NCBI GenBank assembly: GCA_006503535.1
Contig: QYRS01000002.1
Coordinates: 1,798,001-1,862,000, forward strand
Origin: Arthrinium phaeospermum
Lineage: Eukaryota > Ascomycota > Sordariomycetes > Amphisphaeriales > Apiosporaceae
Direction of reading: 5' to 3'
Length of the DNA: 64,000 nucleotides
The position numbers were made by a program, and so were the translations under genes. The notes beneath the pieces are model-generated. The model was not told the origin of the DNA, searched no databases, and saw nothing but the letters and a program-made list of their open reading frames with translations. The stretch's first letter is position 1; the number at the start of each line of letters is the position of its first letter. Below are positions 11,007 through 21,568 of this stretch, one piece after another.

Positions 11007-12515
11007 ATGCAGATTACAAACACGGGAGACGAATCGGGCATGTATCGTGACTGGGAGGGATATAGGGGCGTGATTACTCGCCTATACAGCGAGGAAAACC
11101 GGCCCCTGAAGGAAGTCGTGCATTGGATGGCTCAAGAGTACGACTTTCATGCGACGTAAGTGCCCTGCGTTTGGTCTTTTGCAGAAGAAGCTTGGATTGT
11201 TGCCCCTTTTATATACCATCTGTCATGTATTCCGATGTCCTGAAGCGGGCAAAAGTACGGTGCATCAGGCTAATGTGGTCTATCTACCGTCACTAGCGAA
11301 AAGATGTACAAGGACCGCTTGAAGCGGTGGGGCATCCGAAAGTACATGAAGTCGGCACACACGGGGGAGGGGGAGCCTCCAGCTAAGAGATCGTTGACTC
11401 CACGCCACCGCGACCTCGATCCGCACCGGATCCGGCAGTTCCTGCACCAGTCGTCCTTCCGGCTGCGCAAGTCCCGTCCGAGCAAGGGATCCGCTTTGCT
11501 ATCCACATCCACCGCGCAGTGTTCCCCGACGACGCTAACCATACGCGGCGACCTCGCCGGGATCGAATCGGCGCTGCAGGCCGTGACGACCTACACCAAC
11601 ACGTGCTTCCAGACGGGGGCGTGGGACTTCTCCCCCGAGCACTTCGGCTTCGACACCCAGCCGGTGGCGTGCTGGTACCAGAAACTCCTGTTCGCGGCCG
11701 CCAAGCTGCGGAGCCGGCAGAACCTGGCGGCCAGCTTCGACCTCCTGCACGGCATCTTCGACGAGTACCGCACCCTCCTGCACCGCCAAGACCCGTCCCT
11801 GGTCGTGCTGAGCCTGCTCGCCGTGCTCGACCTGCTCGCCGTCGGCGACGAGCTCGCCCGCGCCTTTGTGCGGTACGCCGCGCCGCTGGCCCGGATCGAG
11901 CTGGGGGCGCGGCACCCGCTGGCGGTGCTCTGGACGCGGCTCGAGCCGGTGTCGGTGTCGGGATCGTCGGAGTCGGGGCCCGGCCCGCTGCTGCGGGAGG
12001 CGGTGCGGACCATGACGGGCGCGGAGCTCGACACCATCGACCGCAACGTGGTGCCCGGCAGCCTGTACCCGACGCGGTCGCGCGTCATGGTGGCGCTGGC
12101 GCTGTACTGCAACGCCCTCGTCGACGCCGTCTCGACCGAGGCCAAGCTGCAGGCCATCTACACGGCCATGTGGTGGTACCGGGCCCAGGTCCAGGGCGGG
12201 GGCGGCGCCGACGTTGGTTGCGGCGGGAGCTGGATCGACTGGAGTAACCACCCGCTGTCGCAGGTCGCCATCGACGATATCTGGGAGGAGTGCGCGGGCG
12301 ATCCGAAACGGCTCGACGAGATGCGGAAACAGTTACCTTTTGCGCTGCGGCTCCGGCACTCGCGGCGGTTGTTGTCGTTCGAGTCCTGGGCGGAGCTCGA
12401 GGAGTTTGCGCGGCGGAAACGGATAGAGTCCCAGATACGCTTGATGGAGGGGGAGTATACGGCGATGCTGCAGGATGTGGCGTACGATGATGTTGTCGAC
12501 GCAAATAATTTGTAA
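11007..12515 (+). CDS. Clr5-domain protein, two exons
   Basis: Exons 11007-11155 and 11297-12515 (donor GTAAGT, acceptor CACTAG) encode 455 aa. Residues of about 14-65 form a Clr5 domain: DWEGYRGVITRLYSEE, then RPLKEVVHWMAQEYDFHAT, and across the junction EKMYKDRLKRWGIRKYMK. This is the pattern first described in a fungal regulator of cellulose response. The remaining 380 residues are alpha-helical, with a variable basic linker (about 70-110) and a helix-rich region resembling the repeat-like tails found behind Clr5 domains. From the family, a DNA-binding or regulatory role is expected, but most Clr5 proteins are uncharacterised, so the target is unknown. The gene stands alone with no obvious functional partner nearby. 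Confidence 0.88.
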
Positions 12516-12971
12516 GCAAAAACAATACCAACCGAGCATTATTGGGGGGCAGTATCAATGGAGAATTTGGACAGCAGCATGCAAGTCTGACACTAAAATG
12601 AAGATACCCATTAGTTTGCCTGACGAGGGATTAGAAGCCGTCGAGTATGCCGCTTGTTGCGGTGCGTTTACCATCCTTCTCTGAGTACAACAAGAGTGAG
12701 CTCCACGAAACACTGCGACACCGGTTCCAGTTTTCGGATGATGGGGTACCTTCGCTGCCTGTGGACGCTCATGATTGGTATTTGCGTTCCATTGGCATAA
12801 AGACATCGAGGTTGTAGCCCTGTGTCTTTATATGTACCATATAATTTTCAGAATAGACAAATACAAATCACCAAGACATGCCTCTCTCAGGTCATCCGTA
12901 TCACACGATTTAGTACATGCAGTCCATTGGCGACTTTTCGCTGCTTTTCTCCGGCCTCTCCCGCTCTGGGA
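12516..12971. other. Intergenic region between convergent genes
   Basis: Shared 3' flank of the plus-strand Clr5 gene and the minus-strand gene that follows. Nothing else is seen. Confidence 0.5.
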
Positions 12972-13775
12972 CTATATATCAGGGTAACTTGCCGCCATCT
13001 CCTCACGTACAGCTCGCAGACAGTCCCCCTTTCTGTAGACAGCCAGGTCTGGCCATCCGTGCTCACGATAGATTCTCCGAAGCATAGAGATCAGTCCGGG
13101 AGGATGCCCCCAGGTTTTAATGTCCATCAAGACCTCCCTGTTGCTTGCAGGAATAAAGTGAAGGTCCACGTAAAGGCCCTTAAGAACCTCGAAGAAGTCA
13201 GCGATAGCCCAGGCCTCGCTCTCCGCCCGCCACGCGGCCTCTTCTTCGGGGGCCCAGTCGTAGGGGTCGTCAACGATAGGTTCCCGGACGTGCGTTTCCC
13301 GGTCGCGGTAGGGGTATTTGTCCCAGTGGATGATGCCGAGCTCCGTGTCGACAATCATCTTGGAGGCCTCCCTGTGGCCGGCCGTCAGGCCCACCACGTG
13401 GGGCGGGGCGACCTCGGTGAAGGCGTAGCCCTCGGTCACCATCCGGCACGAGTCCAGGTCCGAGCGGGGAGGGAGGCCGGAGAAGAAATCGTCCCAGTCG
13501 GCGAAGGGGCAGTCGGCGATGGCGTGGAGGCCGTCTTCGGCGCCCCCTTTGTTGCGGATGTAGGGGAGGTGTGCGAGGAGCGAGATGACCCTGTCGGTTT
13601 TGCCGAAATGGACTAGGACCTCTGGGTGGGCGTGGGCAATGGAGGGCCAGCCTTGCTTGGGAGGGTAGATGACTTCAGACTCGTCCAGGTACACCTTGGT
13701 GAGAAACTCATAGTAGCCACTGACGGCGGCAACGCACTCCGCCTCGGAATACGATACGTCCTCGAGGTCAGGCAT
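12972..13775 (-). CDS. Fungal protein of unknown function
   Basis: Single-exon protein of 267 aa starting MPDLEDVSY at 13775. An upstream in-frame ATG at 13853 would add a Ser/Thr-rich stretch that I regard as leader. The sequence is acidic and Trp/Tyr-rich, with no signal peptide and no membrane helix. Visible segments are GYYEFLTKVYL, YPPKQGWPSIA, GLIIHW-like strand IIHWDKYPY, and WAIADFFEVLKGLYVDLHFIP. Layout and composition match a widespread fungal hypothetical family, with some likeness to SMI1/KNR4-type acidic scaffolds, which I cannot confirm. Convergent with the Clr5 gene; divergent from the secreted-protein gene at 14179, with 403 bases between starts. Confidence 0.75.
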   Translation of the reverse strand: MPDLEDVSYSEAECVAAVSGYYEFLTKVYLDESEVIYPPKQGWPSIAHAHPEVLVHFGKTDRVISLLAHLPYIRNKGGAEDGLHAIADCPFADWDDFFSGLPPRSDLDSCRMVTEGYAFTEVAPPHVVGLTAGHREASKMIVDTELGIIHWDKYPYRDRETHVREPIVDDPYDWAPEEEAAWRAESEAWAIADFFEVLKGLYVDLHFIPASNREVLMDIKTWGHPPGLISMLRRIYREHGWPDLAVYRKGDCLRAVREEMAASYPDI

Positions 13776-14178
13776 GATATTGATAGGGGACGAAAAGGCA
13801 GAGTCCAAGGTGGCCTGGGTGGTGGATAGATGGAAAAGAGTAGGATCATACAAATATACGATTTTCGTTTTAGGCTATGGGCGATACATATGCAAGGGGT
13901 AATGTGAGGTATATACTCAATGCAACCATGGCACAGCATCTGGAAATTGCTCTTTCTTGGCAACCAGCATTTTGATAGTAAGCATCCATTAAGACATGTG
14001 TTTATGCAACCAACAGGATCAGCTCCTGTGTTCTCGGGAACCCGCGAACCAACAGGCAAGTGCCAAGGAATTTCTTCTTGAATCCTCATTTGCATTCGAT
14101 ATTTCTGTGTTTTCCAACATCTTTCGCCATTATGTTCCAAGAGTTCTCAAATTATTTTATTTTCATCTTGCAGTAGCC
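13776..14178. other. Divergent promoter region
   Basis: Intergenic segment between the start codons at 13775 (minus) and 14179 (plus). It is AT-richer than the flanking genes. No clear site was identified. Confidence 0.45.
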
Positions 14179-14943
14179 ATGATGTGGCCTCGTCCCCATG
14201 GACTCTTGATCCTAACCACCCTTACCCATGCATTGGCACGATTCACACCGAGTATCCCAACTGCCACAACACTTTCCTCCACGGCAACTGTACGAGTCCT
14301 CCCAGCCAGAGCAGAAGTCACTACTGCCACCGAAGAGCCGACCCCGAGCAGCACTTCGGACCCGTCGGAGTGTGCGCTTGCCAACGTCACCAAGTACTTC
14401 GATGTTGTCACACCCACCGGCGCCTTCTCGAAGGCCCTGATATCTTATGGCTCCGTCCTGATCGAGCCGTGCCTTGCCACGGCTACGGGGCTGGACGAGT
14501 TGGATTGCACCGTCACGAAAGCCGAGGACTGGTGCGGCTTTACCACCGCGGCGCCCCCGCCCATGGCCTCCAGCTACGTATCCTACGCCAGCGCGGCGGC
14601 CGACTTCTGGAGGTCCAACAGCGCGTCCATCTCCAGCGTGTCCTCCGACTGCCCCGACTGGTGGGGGAGACCTGATGTCGCCCAGCACGTGTGGCTGTCC
14701 CAATATATCACCCACGCTGGATGCTACATCGCCGCACACGCATCTACGGCAACTGATCCACCATCTTCGGCGGAGTCTGGGCCCGCGTCGGCCACTAGTT
14801 TGGGCCCTGGGGCGTCCTCAACCACGGGCTCCGCTGCCCCGGGAGCTTCCTCCGCCGCTGCCGCCAATCCAGGGGATGTTACCTCTGGGGCTGCAAGACT
14901 TGGCTCACCCCTTCGTCAACTTTTACGGATTTTGGTCTGGTAG
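14179..14943 (+). CDS. Small secreted Cys-containing protein, DUF7735-like
   Basis: 254 aa. The start at 14179 gives a signal-like N-terminus (MMWPRPHGLLILTTLTHALA), then a Thr/Ser/Ala-rich spacer. The core (about 62-190) has spaced cysteines in ECALANVTKYF, EPCLATATGL, LDCTVTKAEDWCGF, DCPDWWG and HAGCYIAAHA, a pattern I associate with the fungal DUF7735 family of secreted proteins. The last 65 residues are Ser/Ala/Gly/Pro-rich, as in wall-linked proteins. The end (LRQLLRILVW) is shorter and less hydrophobic than a usual GPI signal, so either it is free-secreted or the tail has shifted frame. Role unknown; extracellular or wall location is inferred. A 61-codon longer open frame upstream (from 13996) is rejected because it would bury the signal peptide. 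Confidence 0.75.
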   Translation: MMWPRPHGLLILTTLTHALARFTPSIPTATTLSSTATVRVLPARAEVTTATEEPTPSSTSDPSECALANVTKYFDVVTPTGAFSKALISYGSVLIEPCLATATGLDELDCTVTKAEDWCGFTTAAPPPMASSYVSYASAAADFWRSNSASISSVSSDCPDWWGRPDVAQHVWLSQYITHAGCYIAAHASTATDPPSSAESGPASATSLGPGASSTTGSAAPGASSAAAANPGDVTSGAARLGSPLRQLLRILVW

Positions 14944-16314
14944 AACGGCCAAGCGTATCATTCGATTCTGTTGGGACTGGTTCATGTATTTATAGTTTGG
15001 TTATTATATTCTGTGATCATTCAACGTGCTCTGAGTTTTAATACATATCGATCTCCTTTTGCGATACTTGAAAATTGCCGTAAGCTACATGCGCATCACA
15101 CCTGCAGGGCGTTGTTCACGATACTCTCCCTAGCCTCGCGGGATTTAGGACTATGAACACGACAAGCTGAGAAAACGTGTATTTGAATGCGTGCGTAAAA
15201 CGCGTGACATATTTGCGAAACGTGACTTTTGCGTAAAGTCTCAGCCGTTGGCTTGTTGTGGTTATGACAGGTAGTGCGTTGCTAGGGGGGCAAAGCAACC
15301 AGCCAATCAACTTTCAAGCGTCCCAAAAAGTCGAGGTGCCAAGACGGCACAGCCATGGATCACGCGTTGGGCTACATGGGAGTCGGAGCGACTTTCCATT
15401 TCGCTACATAGGCAAGCCGGCCCGACAAGAGGCATAGAGCACTCCAATGTGACATTGGCGGCGTACCCTGGCCCCCTTTTACGCCCACCTCGATTTCAAA
15501 GTTAATTAAGACAAGGCATCATCCGCGGCCAAAGGAACTTTATAGTTTTGAAGCTGTCACTTAGTCGTATTCGAGAACGTGTAATCTATGCTAAGCACGA
15601 GGCACAGGCAGAGAAGGTCGGTTGTTGGGAATTGAAGTTTGGCTTGGCAGCTAACCCCTGACCCCTGGAACATTCATTCCACATGCTGACGGCGACCAAC
15701 GGACAAAAGGCATCCCCCGTGATGAAGTTCTTTAGAAAAGAACTGTGTTAACCCTTGCTCAATTACGATTGCTATTCATTTGAATCTTTGGATATCAGCC
15801 ACCCGAAAAGGGTGTTGCAGGTTCAAGAAAGATGTGGAAATTACCTGGGAGTTTCATACCATTAATTCCCTTAGGGACATAACAGGAAGTCACGTGTAAG
15901 TCTAAGACGAATATGAAGAGTAAATCATTGTAATGCTTGATTGTTTCATCAAGTCATTTTAGGATGTGTAAGAAATGCGTCTATACTGTCGGGTTGCTCC
16001 TAATGTACTCGAACTGAGTACAGTTGCGGCCTCATCGAGTTCGTTCATTTCTCAGGAAACAAGATACGTTGCATATCTACGTTGCAGCCTTCTGAGCATC
16101 GTATCCAGGGACTGGTATCTAAGGCAACCCCGAAGGCACAGCTTTTAGTTTTTCTATATATAAGGACTCATGTATGTCTTCTTGAGAAGAAACTCAAACA
16201 ACGCAACGGCTCACCAAATATCAACGATCAGAGACAAAGCCAACAGACTACCTACAACGAATAGCAGCCCGGCTATTGTGTGGCGAGCCACCACACTCGT
16301 CCCTCCTATCCGCC
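14944..16314. other. Gene-poor intergenic region
   Basis: 1.37 kb with only short, mutually overlapping open frames. It becomes AT-rich after 15700. A segment at about 15185-15240 repeats GCGTAAAACGCG/GCGAAACGTG-like words. The end holds the TATA box and leader of the 79-aa ORF. Confidence 0.5.
16155..16163 (+). promoter_or_regulatory. TATA box upstream of the 79-aa two-helix ORF
   Basis: TATATATAA lies about 155 bases before the ATG at 16315, followed by a Py-poor, CAA-rich leader as is usual in fungal mRNAs. Confidence 0.5.
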
Positions 16315-16554
16315 ATGGCCAACATCATCAGAGATACCATCAAATGGGCTCTCGATAATACCCACCCGGCCTCGATCTTGTTTCGGGTCATTTACGTACA
16401 ACTCGTGATTTCTGTTCTCCTTGTCCTTTACCTCTTCCTGGCCAGCGAGGAGAACATGATGTCGCTCTTGATGATAATCCTCTACATAACACTTCTGAAT
16501 ATGGCGTACTTGGCTTTCGGATGGTGCGTTTTCAACAAGAAGTCCATGGTATAG
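16315..16554 (+). CDS. Small two-helix membrane protein, hypothetical
   Basis: 79 aa from an ATG in a strong context (GCCATGG). Two hydrophobic helices are evident: about 25-43 (VIYVQLVISVLLVLYLFL) and about 50-70 (LLMIILYITLLNMAYLAF), separated by a short SEEN loop. The C-terminus is basic (FNKKSMV). No family recognised. A TATA box 155 bases upstream and the clean two-helix layout argue that it is a gene rather than a chance ORF, but size and AT-rich surroundings leave doubt. The next ORF at 17296 has the same design. Confidence 0.5.
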   Translation: MANIIRDTIKWALDNTHPASILFRVIYVQLVISVLLVLYLFLASEENMMSLLMIILYITLLNMAYLAFGWCVFNKKSMV

Positions 16555-17295
16555 CGTATGGAAGCCGGTCAGGCCGTGGAGCTCGGGGACAGGCCTGTGG
16601 GTTTTGCATGAGAAAGTTGTGGAACTTGACCTGACGTGCGTTGGAGCATTGGTGGGCAGACTGTCGCTGGTACGAGGGAGCCAACAGCTACGAGGGAGCA
16701 TTGTATGAATTGCTAATGCGAATATGATTTGACACTAAATACTTTGCTCTTTGACTTCATGTTAATATAGTGAATTTGAGCACAATGTTCAAATAAATCT
16801 TATATCATTATATTCCACGACACCTTCATTATTACTTAAGTAATAGGAGCTTCCCTTAATAACTAAAGTAAAAAATATAGCCAGCGAACTTTCTACTCGT
16901 TCTATACTCCTATGCCAGTATGTGTTAACATCTGGGAATCACATAAGTTCCAGGTAGAATACAATGTTCCAAACGATAGGTATGCAAGTCTTTGTTTTTG
17001 GTAAAATTCAAGCTTCCTGGAACTGACCACAACATTTAAGGTGGCCATCGAACGATCTTCGGCACACTAGTCTAGTATATGCCACCAACAGCGCGAGGGA
17101 GCTGCTTGCGCACGACAAAGAAGGGCATTAGGCATATATAGTAGCTGTAATTCGCCCATCTCCAGGTCGAGATTGTACAATACACTTCACCCAACATCCG
17201 CGACTAAGCATCATACTACGAAATTTTATCACAGCACACAAGAAACAGCTCAGCAAAACGGAATAAACCACCGACAGCCAGCCCAGTCGTTCACC
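16555..17295. other. AT-rich intergenic region
   Basis: No gene seen. It includes AT-rich tracts around 16730-16880 and, at 17135-17140, a TATATA element about 155 bases before the next small ORF. Confidence 0.5.
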
Positions 17296-17499
17296 ATGAA
17301 ACACTACCTGAAAACCTTCGCTTTCCAGTTGTCGCATTGTTGCATCATATTGTGTCAGCTTCTTCTCCTCTATGTGATGCTTAGTGAGGTCTCCATGCTC
17401 ATGAGAGTTCAAGGGTATGAGCTGCCGTCCATCTTGGCACATATGTGCCTATTTCTGTGCCTCACGCATATCGTCATATGGGCCTTGCGGAAGGTTTGA
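17296..17499 (+). CDS. Small two-helix membrane protein, hypothetical
   Basis: 67 aa, ATG in a good context (TTCACCATGA). Two hydrophobic segments, about 10-29 (LSHCCIILCQLLLLYVML) and about 43-62 (LPSILAHMCLFLCLTHIVIW), are joined by a short loop, with a basic end (ALRKV). Architecture, spacing of the TATA element and leader composition mirror the ORF at 16315, suggesting either distant paralogs or convergent small membrane peptides. No known family. Coding status is uncertain. Confidence 0.45.
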   Translation: MKHYLKTFAFQLSHCCIILCQLLLLYVMLSEVSMLMRVQGYELPSILAHMCLFLCLTHIVIWALRKV

Positions 17500-18486
17500 T
17501 ACAAATGGGGGCTAGTACTGGGATAATCATCCATGAGAATAGGATTGGATACGTATGTGTCAAGAAACTGTTGTTGACGATGCATAACATATAGATGTTG
17601 TCTTTCTCCCATAAAAAAACAACTACGAGGAACATCATGTTACGGGCTGTTAGCGTCATAGTTGCTACCGAAATAAGTAGGAGCCAGCGAGGACCATGCG
17701 ATACAGGGGAGGGCCGTATAATGAACCATCGACAAGAAAGCTGTGCCTTGAAATTACAGGGTATTAAATAGCAAACCGATCAACCAGCAAGAGCGAAACA
17801 GCAATATGCCCCCATGTCGCGTGGCGTTCTGCTAAAGCAAGATAGGCTAGCTAAGCGCCAGTTGTTGTGTTTGCTAACAACCAACATCCCCTGCTTTAGC
17901 AACCCGAAGGCTCGATACCCTATCACGGCGAGGGGCATATACGACCTGATGTCTGTAGCAGCCGCTCGGACCGCTGTCGGTGCTAGGTAAGGCGGTCCGG
18001 AGGCCAGGTTATCGTCTGCTGGGCGGGTAGCCAGCTTTCTTTACACAGCATTGATACGGTGCGGGTTTCATACCGCAGTCTCAAGGGATGAAAGAACAGA
18101 ATAGAGGGTGCGAAGACTGCGCTGTCATGGCCGTGTGTCCGCGTCAATATGATATGTCATCCCTGTGTTACGAACCAAGAAAAACCCCGAACACCAATGA
18201 TAGGCGAAAGGACCGTGGTCTTGTTGGACAGCAGGGGTTTCCAACGGATGGACGCAGAGAATCCCTTGCCTGACTCCGCTCCACTTGGGTAAGTACTGGG
18301 GCCAACACTGTTTGCTGCCGTAGCGTTGTGTTACCAGAGGGCAGGTTGTCAAACGATGTAGCTTAGATAGAACCAAAACGCCACGGCATGGTCCTGCTTT
18401 ATTTGCCATTGATTTTCGACTATCAAGGCATTCTCCTAGATCACCTACAAAACGTTCACAACGACAGGAACATTTTCGTGCCCACC
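17500..18486. other. Intergenic region
   Basis: Nearly 1 kb without a supported gene. Short frames around 18088-18529 on both strands are mutual shadows. The last part leads into the start at 18487. Confidence 0.5.
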
Positions 18487-19488
18487 ATGGCCGTTGGGCA
18501 GAATCTCGGACCGCTGACCGCAGCAGCAACGTTGCGGTCTACCTGTACCGACGACCTGAACCAAATTTATAGAATCAATACGTTGGATAGTTGGTATTAC
18601 CTACTCCAGGGACCACCGGAGGGAGCTTCGTGCTACCCAAGCGCCTACGCCGGAGTTCGCTCGCAATATTATTCTCCAGCGGCCTCATGCCCCTTCGGCT
18701 TCACGCCCGCCTGCACCAGCACCAACGGCGAATCGGAGACGGTGTACACCTGCTGCCCAACGTGAGTAAAGCTCCTGCGGCCTCTTGCCCTCGAGCCCCA
18801 ACATGGAGCTGCGAAATCTTCGGGGGGGACGGGTCTAACCTGTGGCGTAGGCAATTCGATTACATATGCCAGTCCACTAGTATTTACCAGTGGGAGACCA
18901 CCCTGGGATGCATGGTCCCTGTCAATTCCATTGAGACGACGACATGGACACTCCTCGACGTCCAGAACGGGAAGACGGTGACATCAACAAGTACCGGGTT
19001 TCAGGGCGGGATGAACGCGTTCAGCGTTCAAGTCCGCTTCCAATCAAGCGACCTCAACGTCGGAAAGGTTGGATATTACCCCAATAGCAACCATGGGGAC
19101 TCTCGCAAGTCTAATGGCAGACCAGATATCCACAGCCGCGCCAGCGAGAACGCCAAGCCACGGCTCGAACCAGGCCTCGAACACAGGAACAGCGAATGCA
19201 TCTAACGGACTCACGGCGGGCGCGGCAGCAGGCATCGCGGTCGGGGCAACCGCTCTCCTTCTTGCCGTCGCGGTGGCAATCTTTATCATGTTCCGGCGGC
19301 GAAAGCAACACCAACACCAACACCAACACCAACAAGTACAGCAGCCTGTAACTCAGTTTACCGACAGTTATTACCCTAGCCCAGCCCCGAAGTACACATC
19401 CGCCATGGATGTTTCGGCCCCGAAGATATACGAGGCTCCAAATATCACGTACGAGCTGGAGGGGGCAGCTCCGGGGACGGCGAGGTAG
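18487..19488 (+). CDS. Single-pass fungal surface/membrane protein, three exons
   Basis: Start at 18487 in a strong context (CCACCATGG). Exons 18487-18761, 18851-19058 and 19126-19488 give 281 aa. Intron 1 (89 nt, GTGAGT..CGTAG) is clear. Intron 2 (67 nt) has a weak GTCGGA donor but restores the frame and has a CTAAT branch-like word; a one-base frameshift is the alternative. The N-terminal half is Cys-rich (YYLLQGPPEGASCYPS, CPFGFTPAC, VYTCCPT, FDYICQS), typical of a fungal family of mucin-like surface proteins. A Ser/Thr/Asn linker precedes one membrane helix (about 195-215) with a stop-transfer FRRRK, then a cytosolic tail with a His-Gln repeat. There is no cleavable signal peptide, so the helix probably serves as the anchor. 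Sensor-like or wall-linked role inferred. Confidence 0.75.
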
Positions 19489-19498
19489 GAGGGAGTGG

Positions 19499-19535
19499 CG
19501 AAGTGGTCGGTCAGCGAAGTGGTCGGTCAGCGAAG
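19499..19535. repeat. Short tandem repeat, 16-bp unit, 2.3 copies
   Basis: Unit CGAAGTGGTCGGTCAG occurs twice in tandem, plus a CGAAG start of a third, directly behind the stop codon of the surface protein, in its 3' untranslated region. Confidence 0.9.
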
Positions 19536-20065
19536 CTTGAATGAGCAGTTCGGTCGTTCCTCTTGGATCACTCTGCCCCTTACCTGCATTCATCGAGCAT
19601 GGTAACAGTGGGACATGAACGCTTTAGTGGCGCAGTCAATGGCTACGCGACACAGCAAAATTGACTTAAGAACCTGGTCTATTTGGTAGGCACTGACCAG
19701 GGTGTAGCCTGCCGTCCACGAAAGAGGCAGGTGCCCCTTACATCGCTTCTGAGGGAAGAAGTCCGCTTACGAGCACAACCCGCATGACAACAAGAGAGTA
19801 GGCAGTGCTGTTGGATGTTTGAAGATGCTTAGCAGAAATGAGAAATAGTGCGGGCGGTGTAAATTCAGGACCATGTCCTTACCGACGCTTGCTTGCGCGG
19901 TTGCTATCGGAAGCAGGCACATTGAATCCCATACGATTCGGAGAAGATGAAGAAGAGTCGATAAGATTACTGTCCATACACTGAATACATACATGAATCC
20001 ATTCCTAATCGCTAAATCATTCCGCTCCATTCCAGCGACAACAAGCCCATCGTCATGCTCAACCA
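19536..20065. other. Intergenic region between convergent genes
   Basis: 3' flanks of the surface-protein gene (plus) and of the beta-lactamase-fold gene (minus). Nothing else supported. Confidence 0.5.
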
Positions 20066-21171
20066 TCATGCCAAAACCAGGGCATCCCCCGACCCCAGCT
20101 CCACGAACCGATAGCCAGGAGCCCCGTCGCCCATGTTCCTGGCCTCCCTCCGCACCGCGTCCGCCACCGTGTACCTGGTCCGCCGCAGCAGCGGCGCGAC
20201 GACCCCGCCCCCCTTCTTCTCCTCGTCGTGCGTCGCGACCCAGTACCGGGCCCCGCTGGCGCGGACCGCCTCCAGCCCGTTGAGGGCGCCCAGGTTCAGC
20301 TGCTTCGTCATCCAGATGCCGACGTCGTGCAGGCCGTGGAGAAGCACCCGCGTCTCGAGGCCGGCCGACTTCACCGCGGCGAGGTCCGGGGCCTTGATGC
20401 CGTGGGGGAGTAGATGACTGCGGCGGAATGATTTGTGTGGTCGGATGAGCCACTCGTACCCGTATCCTCCTGGGTTGAGGTTGGCGCGGCGGTCTTGAAG
20501 GCGATCATCACGGCTGAGTGGTAGTAGAGCGCATTGCCGGCCGTGATGACGCGGCCGATCCCGACCCAGTCGGGCAGCGGCGAGACGCTCAACGTCTTCT
20601 GCCAGTCCCGCGTGTCGGAGGAGAATCCGGGTGTCGTCGTGACACTATCAAAGTGCTTCCACGACCGGATGAGGTCCGCAGCCTTCTCGGTCGCGAAGAC
20701 AGGCGTTTCGCGCGGCAGCTCCTTCAGCGTCGTCTCATGGCAATGGTCGGTGAACTCATGCGAGATGGCAACAACATCGATGAGAGATGTCGGCTTGGTA
20801 TCGGCCGTCTTGGCCTTCTCTGCGGCGTCCTCTGCTTGCTCGGCTTCGATGAGCAAGTGGTTCAGCTCGTCAATGGTCTGCACGCTCGGCGCCACGAGGT
20901 GCCACTGGGTGGAAAACCACGAGGCGACGTCCGACTGCGGGCCTTGCAGCCAGGGGTCCAGCAGGATGTTGTAGCGGCTTCGACCAGCCGCGGGCTTGGT
21001 GGTGGTGGTGGCGGCGGCGGTTGGTGGGTACGGTAGCGAGACCAGCCAGGTAGTGTCGGCGTTGAGGTGGATCAGGACGGGCTCGTCAGTGGCTTGCAGC
21101 AGCGCCGACCGTAGCCTGGCGCGGTCGCTAATGTTGAATGTCAGTTTCCCGCCTGGATCAGTCATCCTCAT
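20066..21171 (-). CDS. Metallo-beta-lactamase-fold protein, interrupted by a one-base frameshift
   Basis: The first part (21171 to about 20405, some 256 codons) carries the fold signature ISHEFTDHCHETTL (about residues 136-149), i.e. HxxxDHxH, preceded by YNILLDPWLQGPQSD and followed by PVFATEKAADLIRSW and WVGIGRVITAGNALYYHSA. At SAAVIYSP the frame leaves the family pattern; the expected HGIKAPDLAAVKSAGLETR lies one base off and runs on to a stop at 20066 with VLLHG, WVATHDEEKKGGG and GYRFVELGSGDALVL. One more C in the C-run (G-run 20404-20408 on the plus strand) would restore a protein of about 368 aa. A homopolymer sequencing error or a true frameshift are both possible. Known fungal relatives are uncharacterised hydrolase-like proteins. 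Confidence 0.85.
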
Positions 21172-21568
21172 CTCGCTCGTTTGGTTGATAGGAATCTTCT
21201 GACGTTCTATCCAGAAATGATGAAATTCCTAGAGAGACATGGCCTTACAATGCTTCAGTCAGTATGCCTTTTCGTGACAACAAGATCTATGATGCCATAG
21301 TTGATCAAGGTTGCATTCAGTCGATCCTGTATACTTGCGCTCAATTGGTCGTGCAGGCCCCTGTAACTTGGCGCTACAGGGCCCGGGTCCCCCCGTAAGT
21401 TCAGCGTATGAGTGCTACGCTGGAACTTCGGATTCTTTTCTTTCGAATGACACATTCGCGACCAAAAGTCGCCCACCAACGTCCCTTACCATAACGAGAT
21501 TCAAAATGGAAAATATGTCTTATTACCCCTATCTAAATGGTCAGCCAAGTCGCTCCCCGGCTACCTAC
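21172..21568. other. Intergenic region
   Basis: Promoter side of the beta-lactamase-fold gene and 3' side of the next minus-strand gene. No feature recognised. Confidence 0.45.

Noticed and set aside
11519..12247. Arg/Ala-rich plus-strand frame inside the Clr5 gene
   Set aside because: GC-driven shadow of the true frame.
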